From CAIOHW01 sp964432565 (lineage in GTDB: Bacteria; Bdellovibrionota; UBA1018): DNA of 64,000 bases. The notes below the pieces were generated by a model. It was not told the DNA's origin. It searched no databases and saw only the letters and a list, made by a program, of their open reading frames with translations. This document shows positions 40,007-48,764 of this stretch, in pieces. Where the stretch lies: the NCBI GenBank assembly GCA_964432565.1, contig CAYSOA010000009.1, positions 1 to 64,000 on the forward strand, in the 5' to 3' direction. A program made the translations under genes and the position numbers. How positions within the stretch are numbered: position 1 is the first letter of the stretch; each line of letters begins with the position of its first letter.

Positions 40007-42750
40007 TCGCTGCCTCCTGCAGTATTCAGACGACCTTCAAAATACCCGCTCAGCCGCATCCTTCCGAGAGTGCGATAGGCATCTCGAAGCGCCTCAAGCG
40101 CCTCACGCGACTCGGGATGCCGCTGCAGCTTCAGCTGCGCCTGCTCAATCACCGACGCCATGACTCCGCTTTCAGTCGCGCGTGCCGCAGTCATCGAAAT
40201 CGAATCCGACGCCCCATCTGCCGTCGGCAGAACGACCTGCGCATAGACCAGGGCCTTCTCGTCAAAGGGCGCAGCCATCTTTTCGAGGCCTTCCTTGAGT
40301 TCTGCCACGGCCTCTTCCGGAACTCCCTCTGGAATCGGAGTCTGGCGAATCTCGAGGGCAAGGCCTTCATAGGCCGACTTCATCTGTGCGGCGATCGCAG
40401 ACTTCGTCTGAGGTTCACATTTCGGAAAGAACTCATCGGCCCGTCGGGCGGCCTTCACCAGCGCGGCAAGCCGTCTCTCGAACTGAACGCGCGAGTTTCG
40501 GCCGTGAAACGAGATCTTCGCGGCAGCCTGAAGGGCCCCTTCGATCTCGGCCGTGACCAACCTGGCCCAGGCCGGACCCGTCTGAAACTTTGCCGCCATC
40601 AGCACCTTGCGAGTGTCCGCACCGCCCGCGCCGCGGGCCTCCAGCCACTCGGACAGCCGAGTCCGCGTTTCCTCACCCTTCAGAGCCTGCAGGGTGGAGC
40701 TGCTGACGAACTTCGGATCCTGCTCGGCAAGATCCAGCGCCATCGACAGCCAGAGCGCCTCCTGCTTCTCGTCCAGCGCCAGCCGGCCGGCACGAATCCC
40801 CTGCACACTGCGAGCGAACTCCGAGTCATCGCCCGAAAGCTCCCAGAGCAGCGCAATCTTAAGCGCGCCGGTCGCATCCTTCGAGTCTGAAGCCCGAGCC
40901 AGCTTTTCGAGAAGCCGAGCCGCCCGATCGAAGTGAGCCGAAGCCTCGAGCTCCTGGGCCAGTTCCAACTGTCGGGAGGGCCCCATCTGCTCGAGCACGG
41001 CCAGCAGAGTGTCCTGCTGCTTGAGCTGAATGCTAAGCACCCGGGCGTTCTCACAGGACTTCTCAACGTAAACCCCGGTCTTGCAGAATTCGACGAACTG
41101 GGCGAGCGCCTCGGCATTCTGGCCAAGACCCACGGCCTTCTGGAAGCGGGCCTGGTTGCGAACTTCGGCCATGTCAGCAAGTTCGCGGCGAAGGCCTGCG
41201 GCCGGTGACTTCACATCCGCTTCGACGACTTGAGCTGCCCACGAAGAATCCAGCCAGCTTCCGGCGCGGGCCACGATTCCATCCCAATTCTTCTGCTGGT
41301 TCAGGATGTCGAGCGCCAGGTTCTGCGACTGAATCGCCCAGGCGTCGGGCACGCCGGCACCATCGATGGTCGCCAGCGACTCAAAGAGGGGCAGCGCCGT
41401 CGCAAAGTCCTTCATCTCATAATGGGCGCGTGCGCGCGCGTAGCGGTACTCGCGAGCCTTGGCTCCTGATTCCGGATTTGCAGCAAGTGCGGCCATCTCT
41501 TCGGCGACGATCTGAGGCAGCGACGCCTTCTGGGCGATGCCTGCGCGAAACTCGCGAAGACGGATCGAGGCGGGCTCAAGCCGAAGCCACTCTGCCAGCT
41601 GCTCGAGCTTCCTGACGGCATCAGGCTCAGAGGCGATCCAGCCTTCCTGAAACTTCGCCTTTTCTTTGGAGGCGGGAAAAAGCTGGATATAGGCAAGCGA
41701 GGCTTTCTGAAAATCGGCCAGACGAACCGGCTGGCTGATGCGCTCGCCATCGAGCTGAATGACGACTCGACGCAGGAATTTCTCGGCTTCTTCACGCTCC
41801 GACGCAGAAGCCCTGGCCAGAAGAGCCGCCCCTGACGGGCCGGCAAGCTCTTCGAGTGTCGCGGCAAAAGTATTCCAGTCGCGCAGGCCGTACTGCTCTT
41901 CGATCAGGCGAGCCAGACGCGAGAAACTCGGCTCCAGGCGCTGGGCCTGTTCCAGCACCAGGGTGCCGGCCACCTTGTTTCCGGTCGCGAAATAAGCCTC
42001 GGCGAGATCTCCGACCAGCGACTTCCGATCGATCTTCTTTGCCAGGCCTTCGATTTTTTCCAGGGCAGCTCGAGCAGCCGTCTCAACCGATTCTTCCGTG
42101 GCACTCTTCTCACCCAAAAAAACCACGTAATCGCGGAGTGCCTCCTCGCGAAGACGTCCCTGCGAATCCCAGAGGGCGAGCTCCATCTCGGCGATGGCGC
42201 GGTCGTCCGCCACTCCCCCTTCGGAAGCCTGACGGAAAAGCCAGGCACGCTTGAAGCGAATGTACGAACAGAGATCTCCTCCCGAGCAAAGCTCGAGCGC
42301 CTGTGCATACCACTGGGCCGCGTTCAGAACGTCGCCACTTTCGGCAAGCCGAAGGGCGGCTTCACGGGAGATGTCCACCAGCTCACGCTGGGCGGCCAGC
42401 TGTTTCCAAAGCTCCACCGATTCATCCACCTGTCCGAGGTCGGACATCAGCCGAGCCCGCTGAAAATCGATGCGAATTCGGGCCACTCCCTCGATTCGAG
42501 ACTTCAGGGCCTCATCGTAGAGTGCCAGTGCCTTGGCCTGCAGTCGGGGCTTGTCGGCCCCGGCATGCGACGCCTCATTCATGCAAAGATCGGCAAGTCG
42601 CAGCGTCAGCGGAAGCCGCGAAGGATCGGACAGTGAAAGCGAGTTTCGCAGTGACTCGGTCTCCCGAATCAGAAGCGCATCGGCCCGCGCGACGGCCCCA
42701 GTAAGCTGCGGGATCGATACAGTCAGCGCCAGCAGGAGCGGATGAATCAT
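40003..42750 (-). CDS. Very large periplasmic TPR/HEAT scaffold, GltD/AgmU-like
   Basis: 915 residues, beginning with a signal peptide (MIHPLLLALTVSIPQLTGAVA). Almost the whole protein is helical repeats with TPR spacing, for example ALALYDEALKSRIEGVARIR, DVLNAAQWYAQALELC, and AKAREYRYARARAHYEMKDF. AgmU (GltD) of Myxococcus is a giant periplasmic repeat protein that decorates the moving gliding complex; size, fold and operon position agree. The start overlaps the ExbD stop by one base (TGATG), and the stop overlaps the next gene by ATGA. Confidence 0.75.
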   Translation of the reverse strand: MIHPLLLALTVSIPQLTGAVARADALLIRETESLRNSLSLSDPSRLPLTLRLADLCMNEASHAGADKPRLQAKALALYDEALKSRIEGVARIRIDFQRARLMSDLGQVDESVELWKQLAAQRELVDISREAALRLAESGDVLNAAQWYAQALELCSGGDLCSYIRFKRAWLFRQASEGGVADDRAIAEMELALWDSQGRLREEALRDYVVFLGEKSATEESVETAARAALEKIEGLAKKIDRKSLVGDLAEAYFATGNKVAGTLVLEQAQRLEPSFSRLARLIEEQYGLRDWNTFAATLEELAGPSGAALLARASASEREEAEKFLRRVVIQLDGERISQPVRLADFQKASLAYIQLFPASKEKAKFQEGWIASEPDAVRKLEQLAEWLRLEPASIRLREFRAGIAQKASLPQIVAEEMAALAANPESGAKAREYRYARARAHYEMKDFATALPLFESLATIDGAGVPDAWAIQSQNLALDILNQQKNWDGIVARAGSWLDSSWAAQVVEADVKSPAAGLRRELADMAEVRNQARFQKAVGLGQNAEALAQFVEFCKTGVYVEKSCENARVLSIQLKQQDTLLAVLEQMGPSRQLELAQELEASAHFDRAARLLEKLARASDSKDATGALKIALLWELSGDDSEFARSVQGIRAGRLALDEKQEALWLSMALDLAEQDPKFVSSSTLQALKGEETRTRLSEWLEARGAGGADTRKVLMAAKFQTGPAWARLVTAEIEGALQAAAKISFHGRNSRVQFERRLAALVKAARRADEFFPKCEPQTKSAIAAQMKSAYEGLALEIRQTPIPEGVPEEAVAELKEGLEKMAAPFDEKALVYAQVVLPTADGASDSISMTAARATESGVMASVIEQAQLKLQRHPESREALEALRDAYRTLGRMRLSGYFEGRLNTAGGSE

Positions 42751-43274
42751 CAGCCTCGCCCTCCGCCAACGACTGCCAGCTGGATCGAACCAAAAGCCTG
42801 AGAGGGAAGCATTCCCATGAACCGCGAAACCACGGCACTCGAAATCCCCTGGTCAGCCTGGACGCTGATTTCGCCCGGAAACTCCTGGCTGGGGTGCGAC
42901 TTCTGCCACAGCTCTCGAAGCTCTGAGAGTCGGGTCATGAGGGGTTCGGGGCGCTCCAGCAGCTGGTCGGTTGATCCGACGAACTTCTGATCGAGATAAA
43001 TGCCCTCGCTCGAGATCGCCAGAACGGGTGCATCCTTCAGCTCGCGAGAAGTGGCCGAGATGGGCAGGGTCACGCCCTTGGCTACGACCGCAAGCTCGGG
43101 CGAAGACGAGAAGTTCTGAAGCAGGAAGATGACGAGCAGGCTGAACATGTCGACCATGGAAGTCAGCATGAGGCCGGCAATGAGCATCTTGGAGCGCTTC
43201 TTGCGCTGGTACTGGCGCGAGACGAGATGACGAGAAAAGCTGCGATCACCGATGTGCTGGGATTTGAGATTCAC
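42750..43274 (-). CDS. ExbD/TolR-family proton-motor subunit (AglQ/AglS-like), first copy
   Basis: 174 residues. A basic N-terminus (YQRKKRSK) precedes one membrane helix (MLIAGLMLTSMVDMFSLLVI) in which D42 is the proton-carrying aspartate of ExbD/TolR/MotB proteins. The periplasmic part ends in GISSAVVSRFMGML, the typical ExbD fold. Together with the second ExbD and the ExbB/TolQ protein it would form an AglRQS-type motor that uses proton-motive force. The upstream ExbD gene overlaps it by ATGA. Confidence 0.88.
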   Translation of the reverse strand: MNLKSQHIGDRSFSRHLVSRQYQRKKRSKMLIAGLMLTSMVDMFSLLVIFLLQNFSSSPELAVVAKGVTLPISATSRELKDAPVLAISSEGIYLDQKFVGSTDQLLERPEPLMTRLSELRELWQKSHPSQEFPGEISVQADQGISSAVVSRFMGMLPSQAFGSIQLAVVGGGRG

Positions 43275-43873
43275 TGGGCACCTCTGGTTGCTGGCTCGGC
43301 GCGGGCCGAGCGTGCTGGCTCAGCGCGGGCCGTGCTTGCTGCCCCGGCGCGGGCCGTGGCGGCCATCCCGGCTGCCGCAACGTCGCGCCCGGCCGGCACC
43401 ACCCCCAGATTGACGATCTGGTTCTTTCGCAACGAGTCCATTACGCGAATCAAGTCGCCGTAGCTGACGCTGGCTCCCGAAGTGATCATCGCCGCCGAGA
43501 TGGGTGCAGCCTTGGCAACCGGGGTCGCAACGAACGCGGCCATGGCCTGCGAAAGTTGCTGCGAAAGCTCCTCCACCGAGGCTGCCTTCAACTGCTGACG
43601 CCGAACGGCTCTCCCGGACTTCTTGATCACGAACTCGAGCGAGGTGGGCGACTGCACCTTGAGATCGAGCTCATGGCTCTGCGTTGGCGCAGCCGCCGCA
43701 TCGGTTCCATGGCTCTGCTTGACCTGAAGCGACCCCACCTCGAGCCACACGGCCGTCATGAGCAAGAAACAAATGCACATCGACAGCAGATCGATAAATG
43801 AGACCAGATTGATCTCGGCATCGAGGCTTTTTCTACGTCCGGAGCCCGAAGCTCCTCCCACTGCTACGGCCAT
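43271..43873 (-). CDS. ExbD/TolR-family proton-motor subunit, second copy, with repeat-encoded tail
   Basis: 200 residues. The membrane helix (INLVSFIDLLSMCICFLLMT) carries the proton-binding D28. The periplasmic domain runs to VNLGVVPAGRD; the last ~30 residues (TARAEPARSARAEPATR) are encoded by three units of a 24-bp GC-rich repeat that has invaded the 3' end. The repeat extends the C-terminus without touching the conserved fold. It is the first ExbD after the ExbB gene (54 bp gap) and overlaps the next by ATGA. Confidence 0.88.
   Translation of the reverse strand: MAVAVGGASGSGRRKSLDAEINLVSFIDLLSMCICFLLMTAVWLEVGSLQVKQSHGTDAAAAPTQSHELDLKVQSPTSLEFVIKKSGRAVRRQQLKAASVEELSQQLSQAMAAFVATPVAKAAPISAAMITSGASVSYGDLIRVMDSLRKNQIVNLGVVPAGRDVAAAGMAATARAGAASTARAEPARSARAEPATRGAQ
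43283..43364. repeat. 58-bp dispersed repeat, copy 2, at the 3' end of an exbD-like gene, with a third degenerate unit
   Basis: 43283-43340 matches the reverse complement of 5563-5620 at 55 of 58 positions; a third, more diverged 24-bp unit continues to 43364. Each unit centres on a GCGCGGGC palindrome, perfect in the first (GCTCGGC-GCGG-GCCGAGC). The coding strand is the same relative orientation as in the cyclase gene but the reading frame differs. Confidence 0.9.
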
Positions 43874-43927
43874 GGCGACCCTCCCTGCAGATAAATTCTG
43901 AAACGCTTTTGAAAAACGATCAGACGG

Positions 43928-44671
43928 TCAGACAGTCAGGTTCGGAGCCGGATGGCGACTCGCAGCTCCTGCATTGCGAACGGAACTTCCGGTCGACTGA
44001 TCGTCACTGACGATCGCGGTCACACGGTCGGACTCCGTCAGAAAAAGCAGGTCATTGAAAATTTCCGTGGTGTTTTCGGTCAGAGCTCCCACGAGCTTGT
44101 CGGTGCGGTTCTGGAAGACGGCGAAGGCCACCAGAGCCGGAATCGCCACAAGCAGACCGAAGGCCGTACAGTTCATGGCCTCGGAGATCCCGAGCGAAAG
44201 CATCGTGGCCCGGTCAGCCGGACTCGCTGAAGCGACGGCCGCGAACGAGTGGATCATCCCGGCAATGGTTCCCAGAAGTCCCAGCAGGGTGGCCACGTTT
44301 CCGAACATCCCCAGAAAGCCCGTGCGCTTGTCGATGGTCGAGATCTCGCGGCTGAGCGCCTCGTCCATGCGAGCTTGAAGCTCGTCGTCTCCGGCGCCAT
44401 TGGCGCGAAGCTGGCAGCCGAGTGCGGCAATTCGAGCGAGGGCCGAGTTCGAGGCAGCAGCCGTCGATTCAGCAAACTGACGAGCACCCAGAAAATCGCC
44501 CTTTGAAATGAGATTGAGAAGCTGGGCGCGAAAATTCGAAGGAATCTCCTTGATCTTCAGGAACAGCGCATTGGCTCGCTCGGCCATGAACGCCATGGTG
44601 AAAAGCCCGAAAACCAGGATGAAGTACATGAATACTCCACCCTCTTGAAAACTGCGAATGATCCCCGTCAT
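43928..44671 (-). CDS. ExbB/TolQ/MotA-family motor subunit (AglR-like)
   Basis: 247 residues from ATG 44671, which has a strong AGGAGAGG ribosome-binding site; longer upstream starts are rejected. Three membrane segments are visible: VFMYFILVFGLFTMAFMA, GFLGMFGNVATLLGLLGTIAG and FGLLVAIPALVAFAVFQ. The VATLLGLLGTIAGMI block is the hallmark of TolQ/ExbB channels. It opens the long operon and, with two ExbD-like subunits downstream, forms a complete stator-type proton motor like AglR-AglQ-AglS of gliding motility. Confidence 0.92.
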   Translation of the reverse strand: MTGIIRSFQEGGVFMYFILVFGLFTMAFMAERANALFLKIKEIPSNFRAQLLNLISKGDFLGARQFAESTAAASNSALARIAALGCQLRANGAGDDELQARMDEALSREISTIDKRTGFLGMFGNVATLLGLLGTIAGMIHSFAAVASASPADRATMLSLGISEAMNCTAFGLLVAIPALVAFAVFQNRTDKLVGALTENTTEIFNDLLFLTESDRVTAIVSDDQSTGSSVRNAGAASRHPAPNLTV

Positions 44672-44890
44672 GGTGACCTCTCCTTCGTTCGCTGGATCGT
44701 CGGCTCCGCATCCCGCCCCTTCTCTACCGTGAGAAGGTCCTGACGGGTTGCCGGCTGTATCAGCCGAAATCCTGTTCAAAACTTCAATTGACCTAGAGGT
44801 TAGCCCCCCCTTGGGCCGGTTGGCAATGCCGGGCGGCAGAAAATGACCCGGAAAAATTCATCCGGCAGTCAAAGATCTGACACCAAAAGA

Positions 44891-44921
44891 GCCGGCGACG
44901 CCCTTACTGTGGCTCGCCGGC
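44891..44921 (-). terminator. Terminator hairpin containing the stop codon of the ChaN-like gene
   Basis: GCCGGCGA (44891-44898) and TCGCCGGC (44914-44921) form a perfect 8-bp stem; on the minus strand it is followed by TCTTTT. The TAA of the upstream gene (44906-44904) lies in the loop. Confidence 0.6.
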
Positions 44922-45809
44922 AAACCAGATCCAGTCGGCCAACGGGCCAAAACGGGAATGCTCGAGCTGCAACGACAATTGAAGCGCCTCGAGTTCGGCC
45001 ACGGTATACTCCGAAGCATCGATGAGCCGGACCGAAAGCAGCCGCGAGACCGCGTCCCGCGCGCGAATGCGGGTAATGGCCGCATCAAAATAGTCGGAAT
45101 GAAAACTCCCATTCACGAGCACCCGAAACGGAGCTCCTCCGCGAAGAAGCTCATGAGCCATCACATCGTCGGTCAGGCACTGGGCCTCAAAATAACGCTG
45201 CATCTGTTCAGGAGTGGCGTGCCCTCCCATGGCTTCCTCAAACCGCTCCCGGTAGCCGGCCCCACCCAGGGCGAACCCCGGAGGAAGAATGGCCGGATCA
45301 AGGGCCTCAATACCCCCGCGAACCACAGGCGCCTTTTCGTCACGGGCCAGATTCAAGCCCCGAAGCTCCCCAGCGTAGCGCACTCCGACCTCAAGAATGG
45401 GAAGGTAGCTGCGACTGCGCCCCCGACCGAGAAACTGATCCAGAAGTTCGGGCAACGACTTCTCTTCGAGATTCACGAGATTCCAGGCCTCGTCGATGGA
45501 ACGCTGGTCTCGACGGTTCAGGAACTCCCATCCCAGCACCCAGCGACCGATGACGGCGGGATTGGCCTCCAAGGCTTCGGAAATGGCCTGCGCCTGCTGG
45601 AGCTGCACCACCGGAGTGTCGTGCTTCTCTCCAAGTACCAAAATTTCGACGCCCGCCAGGGCAGCTCGGCGCTGGTCACGGGAGAGGTAGTGCCCTTCTC
45701 TGACGTCATAGACCCGGCCGTTCCAGGTGCCCTCCGCCTGGGCCGCGCACTCCAGTGCGCACACGCTCATCAGGATCACCAAAACTCTTGCGAATGCCGG
45801 ACGGTTCAT
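44904..45809 (-). CDS. ChaN-like (haem-binding uptake, Tiki superfamily) exported protein
   Basis: 301 residues with a signal peptide (VLVILMSVCALECAAQAEG). The motif VEILVLGEKHDTPVVQLQQA and the distal VLVNGSFHSDYFDAAITRI (a GxxHxDYxxG-type segment) match the ChaN/Tiki superfamily, whose members bind haem or cleave peptide substrates with GxxH-type metal sites. It lies alone between the gliding operon and a divergent gene, with its own terminator. A second, more distant member occurs at 59101-60966. Confidence 0.75.
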   Translation of the reverse strand: MNRPAFARVLVILMSVCALECAAQAEGTWNGRVYDVREGHYLSRDQRRAALAGVEILVLGEKHDTPVVQLQQAQAISEALEANPAVIGRWVLGWEFLNRRDQRSIDEAWNLVNLEEKSLPELLDQFLGRGRSRSYLPILEVGVRYAGELRGLNLARDEKAPVVRGGIEALDPAILPPGFALGGAGYRERFEEAMGGHATPEQMQRYFEAQCLTDDVMAHELLRGGAPFRVLVNGSFHSDYFDAAITRIRARDAVSRLLSVRLIDASEYTVAELEALQLSLQLEHSRFGPLADWIWFAGEPQ

Positions 45810-45946
45810 ATGCGTCGGGAATACCGCATTGCGGCAAGTTGAACCACTGGATTCTGCTCATTGCCCTCGTCCCACGATTATGCCAAAAATGGCGGAAGAC
45901 CCCGCGGTTTTACGCGGCAAACTGAATTCCAACGAGATCCAAAAGC

Positions 45947-46696
45947 ATGAAGACGCTCACTGAATTTTCTGCCTTCCATCTGCGCGAGGCACAAGCCAAG
46001 CACCACGAGATTCGGGCCGCCCTGAACTCTGAAGGCAAGCCGGCGGACGAACTCGAACAAGCGGTTCGAGAGACGCTGCAGGCGTTTTTGACCGAGAAGT
46101 TCAAGCTCGAAGCCGAACGACTCGATCTTTTCCTCAAGGCTCTTGAGGTCGCCCAGGCGAAGCCGCGCGAGCTCGAAAACCTCAAGCGCGTGGTGGTCTA
46201 CGGCGTGGGCGAAGGAGAGAAAGTTCCCGGCCATCTGATTCACAAGGACGCCCATGCCTTCGGTGCCGAATACCTCGCTTCGCTGCGCCCGCAGAAGCAG
46301 CAGGACCGCCGAGATTCGGGAAGCAAACATGGAAAAGGCAAGGGCAAGGGACGCGGCAAGCGCCGTGGAGACCTGAAGGGCAAGCGCCCGGATGGCGGAG
46401 CCGAGCGCCGCGGCGCCGGAGCGCCCGGTGAATCGACCGGTCAGCGCCGCGATGCGGCCGGAGGTCCACGCCCCGACGGTGGCAAGGGCCCTCGTCGTGA
46501 CGGTCGGCCCGGACGCGGCCCACGCCGCGACGAGAAAACCAGCGGCCCACGCCAGCCCCGACAGGACCTCCCTCCGGGACACGTGTCCGTCGATCAGGCG
46601 GCCCGTGCCCTGAAGTCCACCGGCATTCGCCCCGTAGCGAAGCCTGCGGCAGCACCCACCGCGCCTTCAGATTCAGGAAGTTCCATCAGCAGCTAA
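45947..46696 (+). CDS. Helical protein with long basic Gly/Arg-rich tail
   Basis: 249 residues. The first ~110 residues are helical and acidic/basic mixed (FHLREAQAKHHEIRAALNSE, ELENLKRVVVYGVGEGEKVP). From about 120 to 215 the chain is a disordered, strongly basic tail of GKGKGKGRGKRRG, RRDGRPGRGPRRD and similar units, like RGG/RNA- or DNA-binding tails. A nucleic-acid-binding role is inferred from composition only. It is followed by a good intrinsic terminator. Confidence 0.7.
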   Translation: MKTLTEFSAFHLREAQAKHHEIRAALNSEGKPADELEQAVRETLQAFLTEKFKLEAERLDLFLKALEVAQAKPRELENLKRVVVYGVGEGEKVPGHLIHKDAHAFGAEYLASLRPQKQQDRRDSGSKHGKGKGKGRGKRRGDLKGKRPDGGAERRGAGAPGESTGQRRDAAGGPRPDGGKGPRRDGRPGRGPRRDEKTSGPRQPRQDLPPGHVSVDQAARALKSTGIRPVAKPAAAPTAPSDSGSSISS

Positions 46697-46720
46697 TCGG
46701 TTTTAGCCTGCACTCCGTTG

Positions 46721-46757
46721 GAGCCGGTTCTTCGCAAGAGGGGCCGGCTCTTTTTTT
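46721..46757 (+). terminator. Intrinsic terminator of the basic-tail gene
   Basis: GAGCCGG (46721-46727) pairs with CCGGCTC (46744-46750) with an inner CTT-CGC-AAG extension, followed by seven T residues. The stop codon of the convergent dehydrogenase gene begins in the T-run. Confidence 0.9.
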
Positions 46758-47511
46758 ACTCGCTCTTTCGGGCCACCTGCGACGTGCTGGCCTGATCCAC
46801 CGGATACATCACGATCTCCTGAATGTTCACGTGCGCCGGACGATCCACGGTCCAGACCACCGCATCCGCGACATCCTCAGCTGAAAGCGGCTGCATGCCG
46901 GCATAGACCGACTTCGCGCGATCCGCATCTCCCTTGAAACGCACTTCACTGAACTCGGTCTCGACCATTCCCGGAGCAATGGTCGTCACCCGAATTTTCG
47001 TTCCCAGTAGATCGAGCCTCAGGCTTTCGGCAATCGCATGCACGGCCGCCTTCGTGGCCGAATACACATTGCCACGCGGATACATCCACCGAGCCGCCAC
47101 CGAGCCCATCATCACCACATGACCGGAGTTGCGCTTCGTGAAAACCGGAAGAACCAGCCTGGTGAACCAGAGCAGGCCCTTGATGTTCGTGTCGATCATG
47201 GCGTTCCAGTCGGCCGAAGCGCCCTGATGCAGAGGATCGAGACCCAATGCCAATCCCGCATTATTGATGAGCACCTCGACCTGCTCGAGTTCGCCAACAT
47301 GACTCTCTGCGAGCTTCAGAACCTGCTTTTCGTCAGCGGCATCGATCGCAGCGACCACCACGCGCACTCCGAAGCCTTCCCGAAGCTCTGCAGCCAGCTC
47401 TTCGAGCCGCTCCCGCCTGCGTGCCACCAGAAACAGATCCTTCTTCTCGCGTGCAAAACGCCGCGCACACGCCTCGCCGATTCCACTACTCGCTCCCGTG
47501 ATCAGAATCAT
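46756..47511 (-). CDS. Short-chain dehydrogenase (YdfG-like)
   Basis: 251 residues, the usual SDR length. TGASSGIGEACARRFA binds NADP(H); NNAGLALGL, the serine in MMGSVAARW and the YSATK motif with catalytic Tyr and Lys are all present. LDPLHQGASADWNAMIDTNI is the segment seen in YdfG, an NADP-dependent 3-hydroxy acid/serine dehydrogenase. Cytoplasmic. The gene is alone on its strand between a convergent and a co-oriented small gene. Confidence 0.92.
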   Translation of the reverse strand: MILITGASSGIGEACARRFAREKKDLFLVARRRERLEELAAELREGFGVRVVVAAIDAADEKQVLKLAESHVGELEQVEVLINNAGLALGLDPLHQGASADWNAMIDTNIKGLLWFTRLVLPVFTKRNSGHVVMMGSVAARWMYPRGNVYSATKAAVHAIAESLRLDLLGTKIRVTTIAPGMVETEFSEVRFKGDADRAKSVYAGMQPLSAEDVADAVVWTVDRPAHVNIQEIVMYPVDQASTSQVARKSE

Positions 47512-47586
47512 GAGAGCGAATCTAGACTCAACGGCGACCGCAGACCAGAGCCAGATCGCACGAGACTGAATTTTCCAGAAGTGACG

Positions 47587-47958
47587 TCAGGCCGCCTCGC
47601 TCAGGCGATCCTGAGCCTTTTCGGCGTAGGGCAGGCAATGCCACCCATCGGGCTTCGAGTGGGTCGCCAGAATCAGCGTGCGAACCTCGCCCTTGTTGAA
47701 GTGCTTGAGAGCCACGGCCGGCGACCCGTGCTCTTCAGCGAGGGCGACAAACTCCTCGATCGCCTGGCGAGTCACGTCGCCCAGCAACTTGTAGCGTCGA
47801 TCATCAAGTGAGAAGCGAAACACCACGCTCACGCCAGCTCCCCGAATCACCTTGAGATCCCCGCTGAGCTGCGCCGCCTTCGGTTTGTCCTGCAGAAAAC
47901 GCTTGAAGTAGGCCAGCAGCTCGTCTTCGGATCTCAGATACAGCGGCATCGCACTCAT
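47587..47958 (-). CDS. Conserved-looking small protein of unknown function
   Basis: 123 residues; ATG 47958 is preceded by GGAGACAGGG, while an internal ATG at 47949 (MPLYLRSEDE) is possible. The sequence has no signal peptide or membrane segment and reads as a compact alpha/beta protein (LKVIRGAGVSVVFRFSLDDR, RTLILATHSKPDGWHCLP). No family recognised. It lies 75 bp upstream of the SDR gene on the same strand. Confidence 0.6.
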   Translation of the reverse strand: MSAMPLYLRSEDELLAYFKRFLQDKPKAAQLSGDLKVIRGAGVSVVFRFSLDDRRYKLLGDVTRQAIEEFVALAEEHGSPAVALKHFNKGEVRTLILATHSKPDGWHCLPYAEKAQDRLSEAA

Positions 47959-48242
47959 GAATCCCTGTCTCCTTTTTCAATGGGTCGTTTCGGCAGGCTC
48001 GCCCTTCGAGCCCTGCCACCCAGCACCTCCTCATCGGCAGTTTTTCGTCGGTGCTTGATCACCGATTCAACCGGGCCCTCTGATTCTCGCACGCAGCGCG
48101 AGCGTGAAAAGTGTGTCTCTTGAACACTGACTAGAGCTTGGACAGTGCGAAACGGCTCCAGGCGCGCGCAACCTGCGGATATTGCATGATCCCGGCTCGT
48201 CGCATCTGCTGGCATCGGGCTTGCTCAATGGCCGCACAACTT

Positions 48243-48644
48243 ATGTCGGATCAAAGCAGCACGTTGGTGAAACCCGGTTCTTCTTCATCGCCCAAGGCCA
48301 AGGTCATTTCGATCTCCCAGGCGCGCCGATTCCGCGATCTTCAGCGCGGCGAACGCGGCTTCTCGCCCGAGCTCTCGGACGAAGAATATGCCTACCAGGC
48401 CAGAATCCTCGGCATGGACAAGCTGGCCCTTCTTGAAGAGATGGTGCGCTTTCAGCAGGAACGATCGGCCCGCGGCGACCTCACTCCGCTCATGATGAGG
48501 CAGGGACGCTACCTCTTCAAAGCGCTCGAGGAAAAAGCGGAGACCGAAGAACTGCGCCTGCTCGCACGTTCCTATCGTAGACACCTGGACCATGAGCTTT
48601 CCGAACGCCATCGCCAGGAGCTGAGCGAGGAAACGGCGGACTAA
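48243..48644 (+). CDS. Small helical cytoplasmic protein of unknown function
   Basis: 133 residues from ATG 48243 (ATG 48228 is in frame too). The body is charged and helical (LSDEEYAYQARILGMDKLAL, LFKALEEKAETEELRLLARS) with no signal peptide. The gene ends before a strong terminator. The 284 bp before it show no feature I can name. Confidence 0.6.
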   Translation: MSDQSSTLVKPGSSSSPKAKVISISQARRFRDLQRGERGFSPELSDEEYAYQARILGMDKLALLEEMVRFQQERSARGDLTPLMMRQGRYLFKALEEKAETEELRLLARSYRRHLDHELSERHRQELSEETAD

Positions 48645-48709
48645 AAGCCTTGATGATGAACCGGCCGGTTCTCTCTCTCCCCCTACTCTCTCCCGGTCGA
48701 GTTCACAGG

Positions 48710-48739
48710 CCCCGGTTCCGTGGTGGAACCGGGGTTTTT
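48710..48739 (+). terminator. Intrinsic terminator downstream of the small helical protein gene
   Basis: CCCCGGTTCC (48710-48719) and GGAACCGGGG (48725-48734) form a perfect 10-bp stem with a five-base loop, followed by TTTTT. Confidence 0.92.
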
Positions 48740-48764
48740 CGTCTCCAGAAGAGCCCTCAAGCGT

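Noticed and set aside
44672..44779. Upstream extension of the ExbB-like gene to 44779
   Set aside because: The ATG at 44671 has a strong AGGAGAGG site and places the first membrane helix normally; the extension is polar and not ExbB-like.
47955..48215. An 86-codon minus-strand frame upstream of the small unknown gene
   Set aside because: No ribosome-binding site, an arginine-rich composition typical of chance frames, and overlap with the likely leader of the plus-strand gene at 48243.
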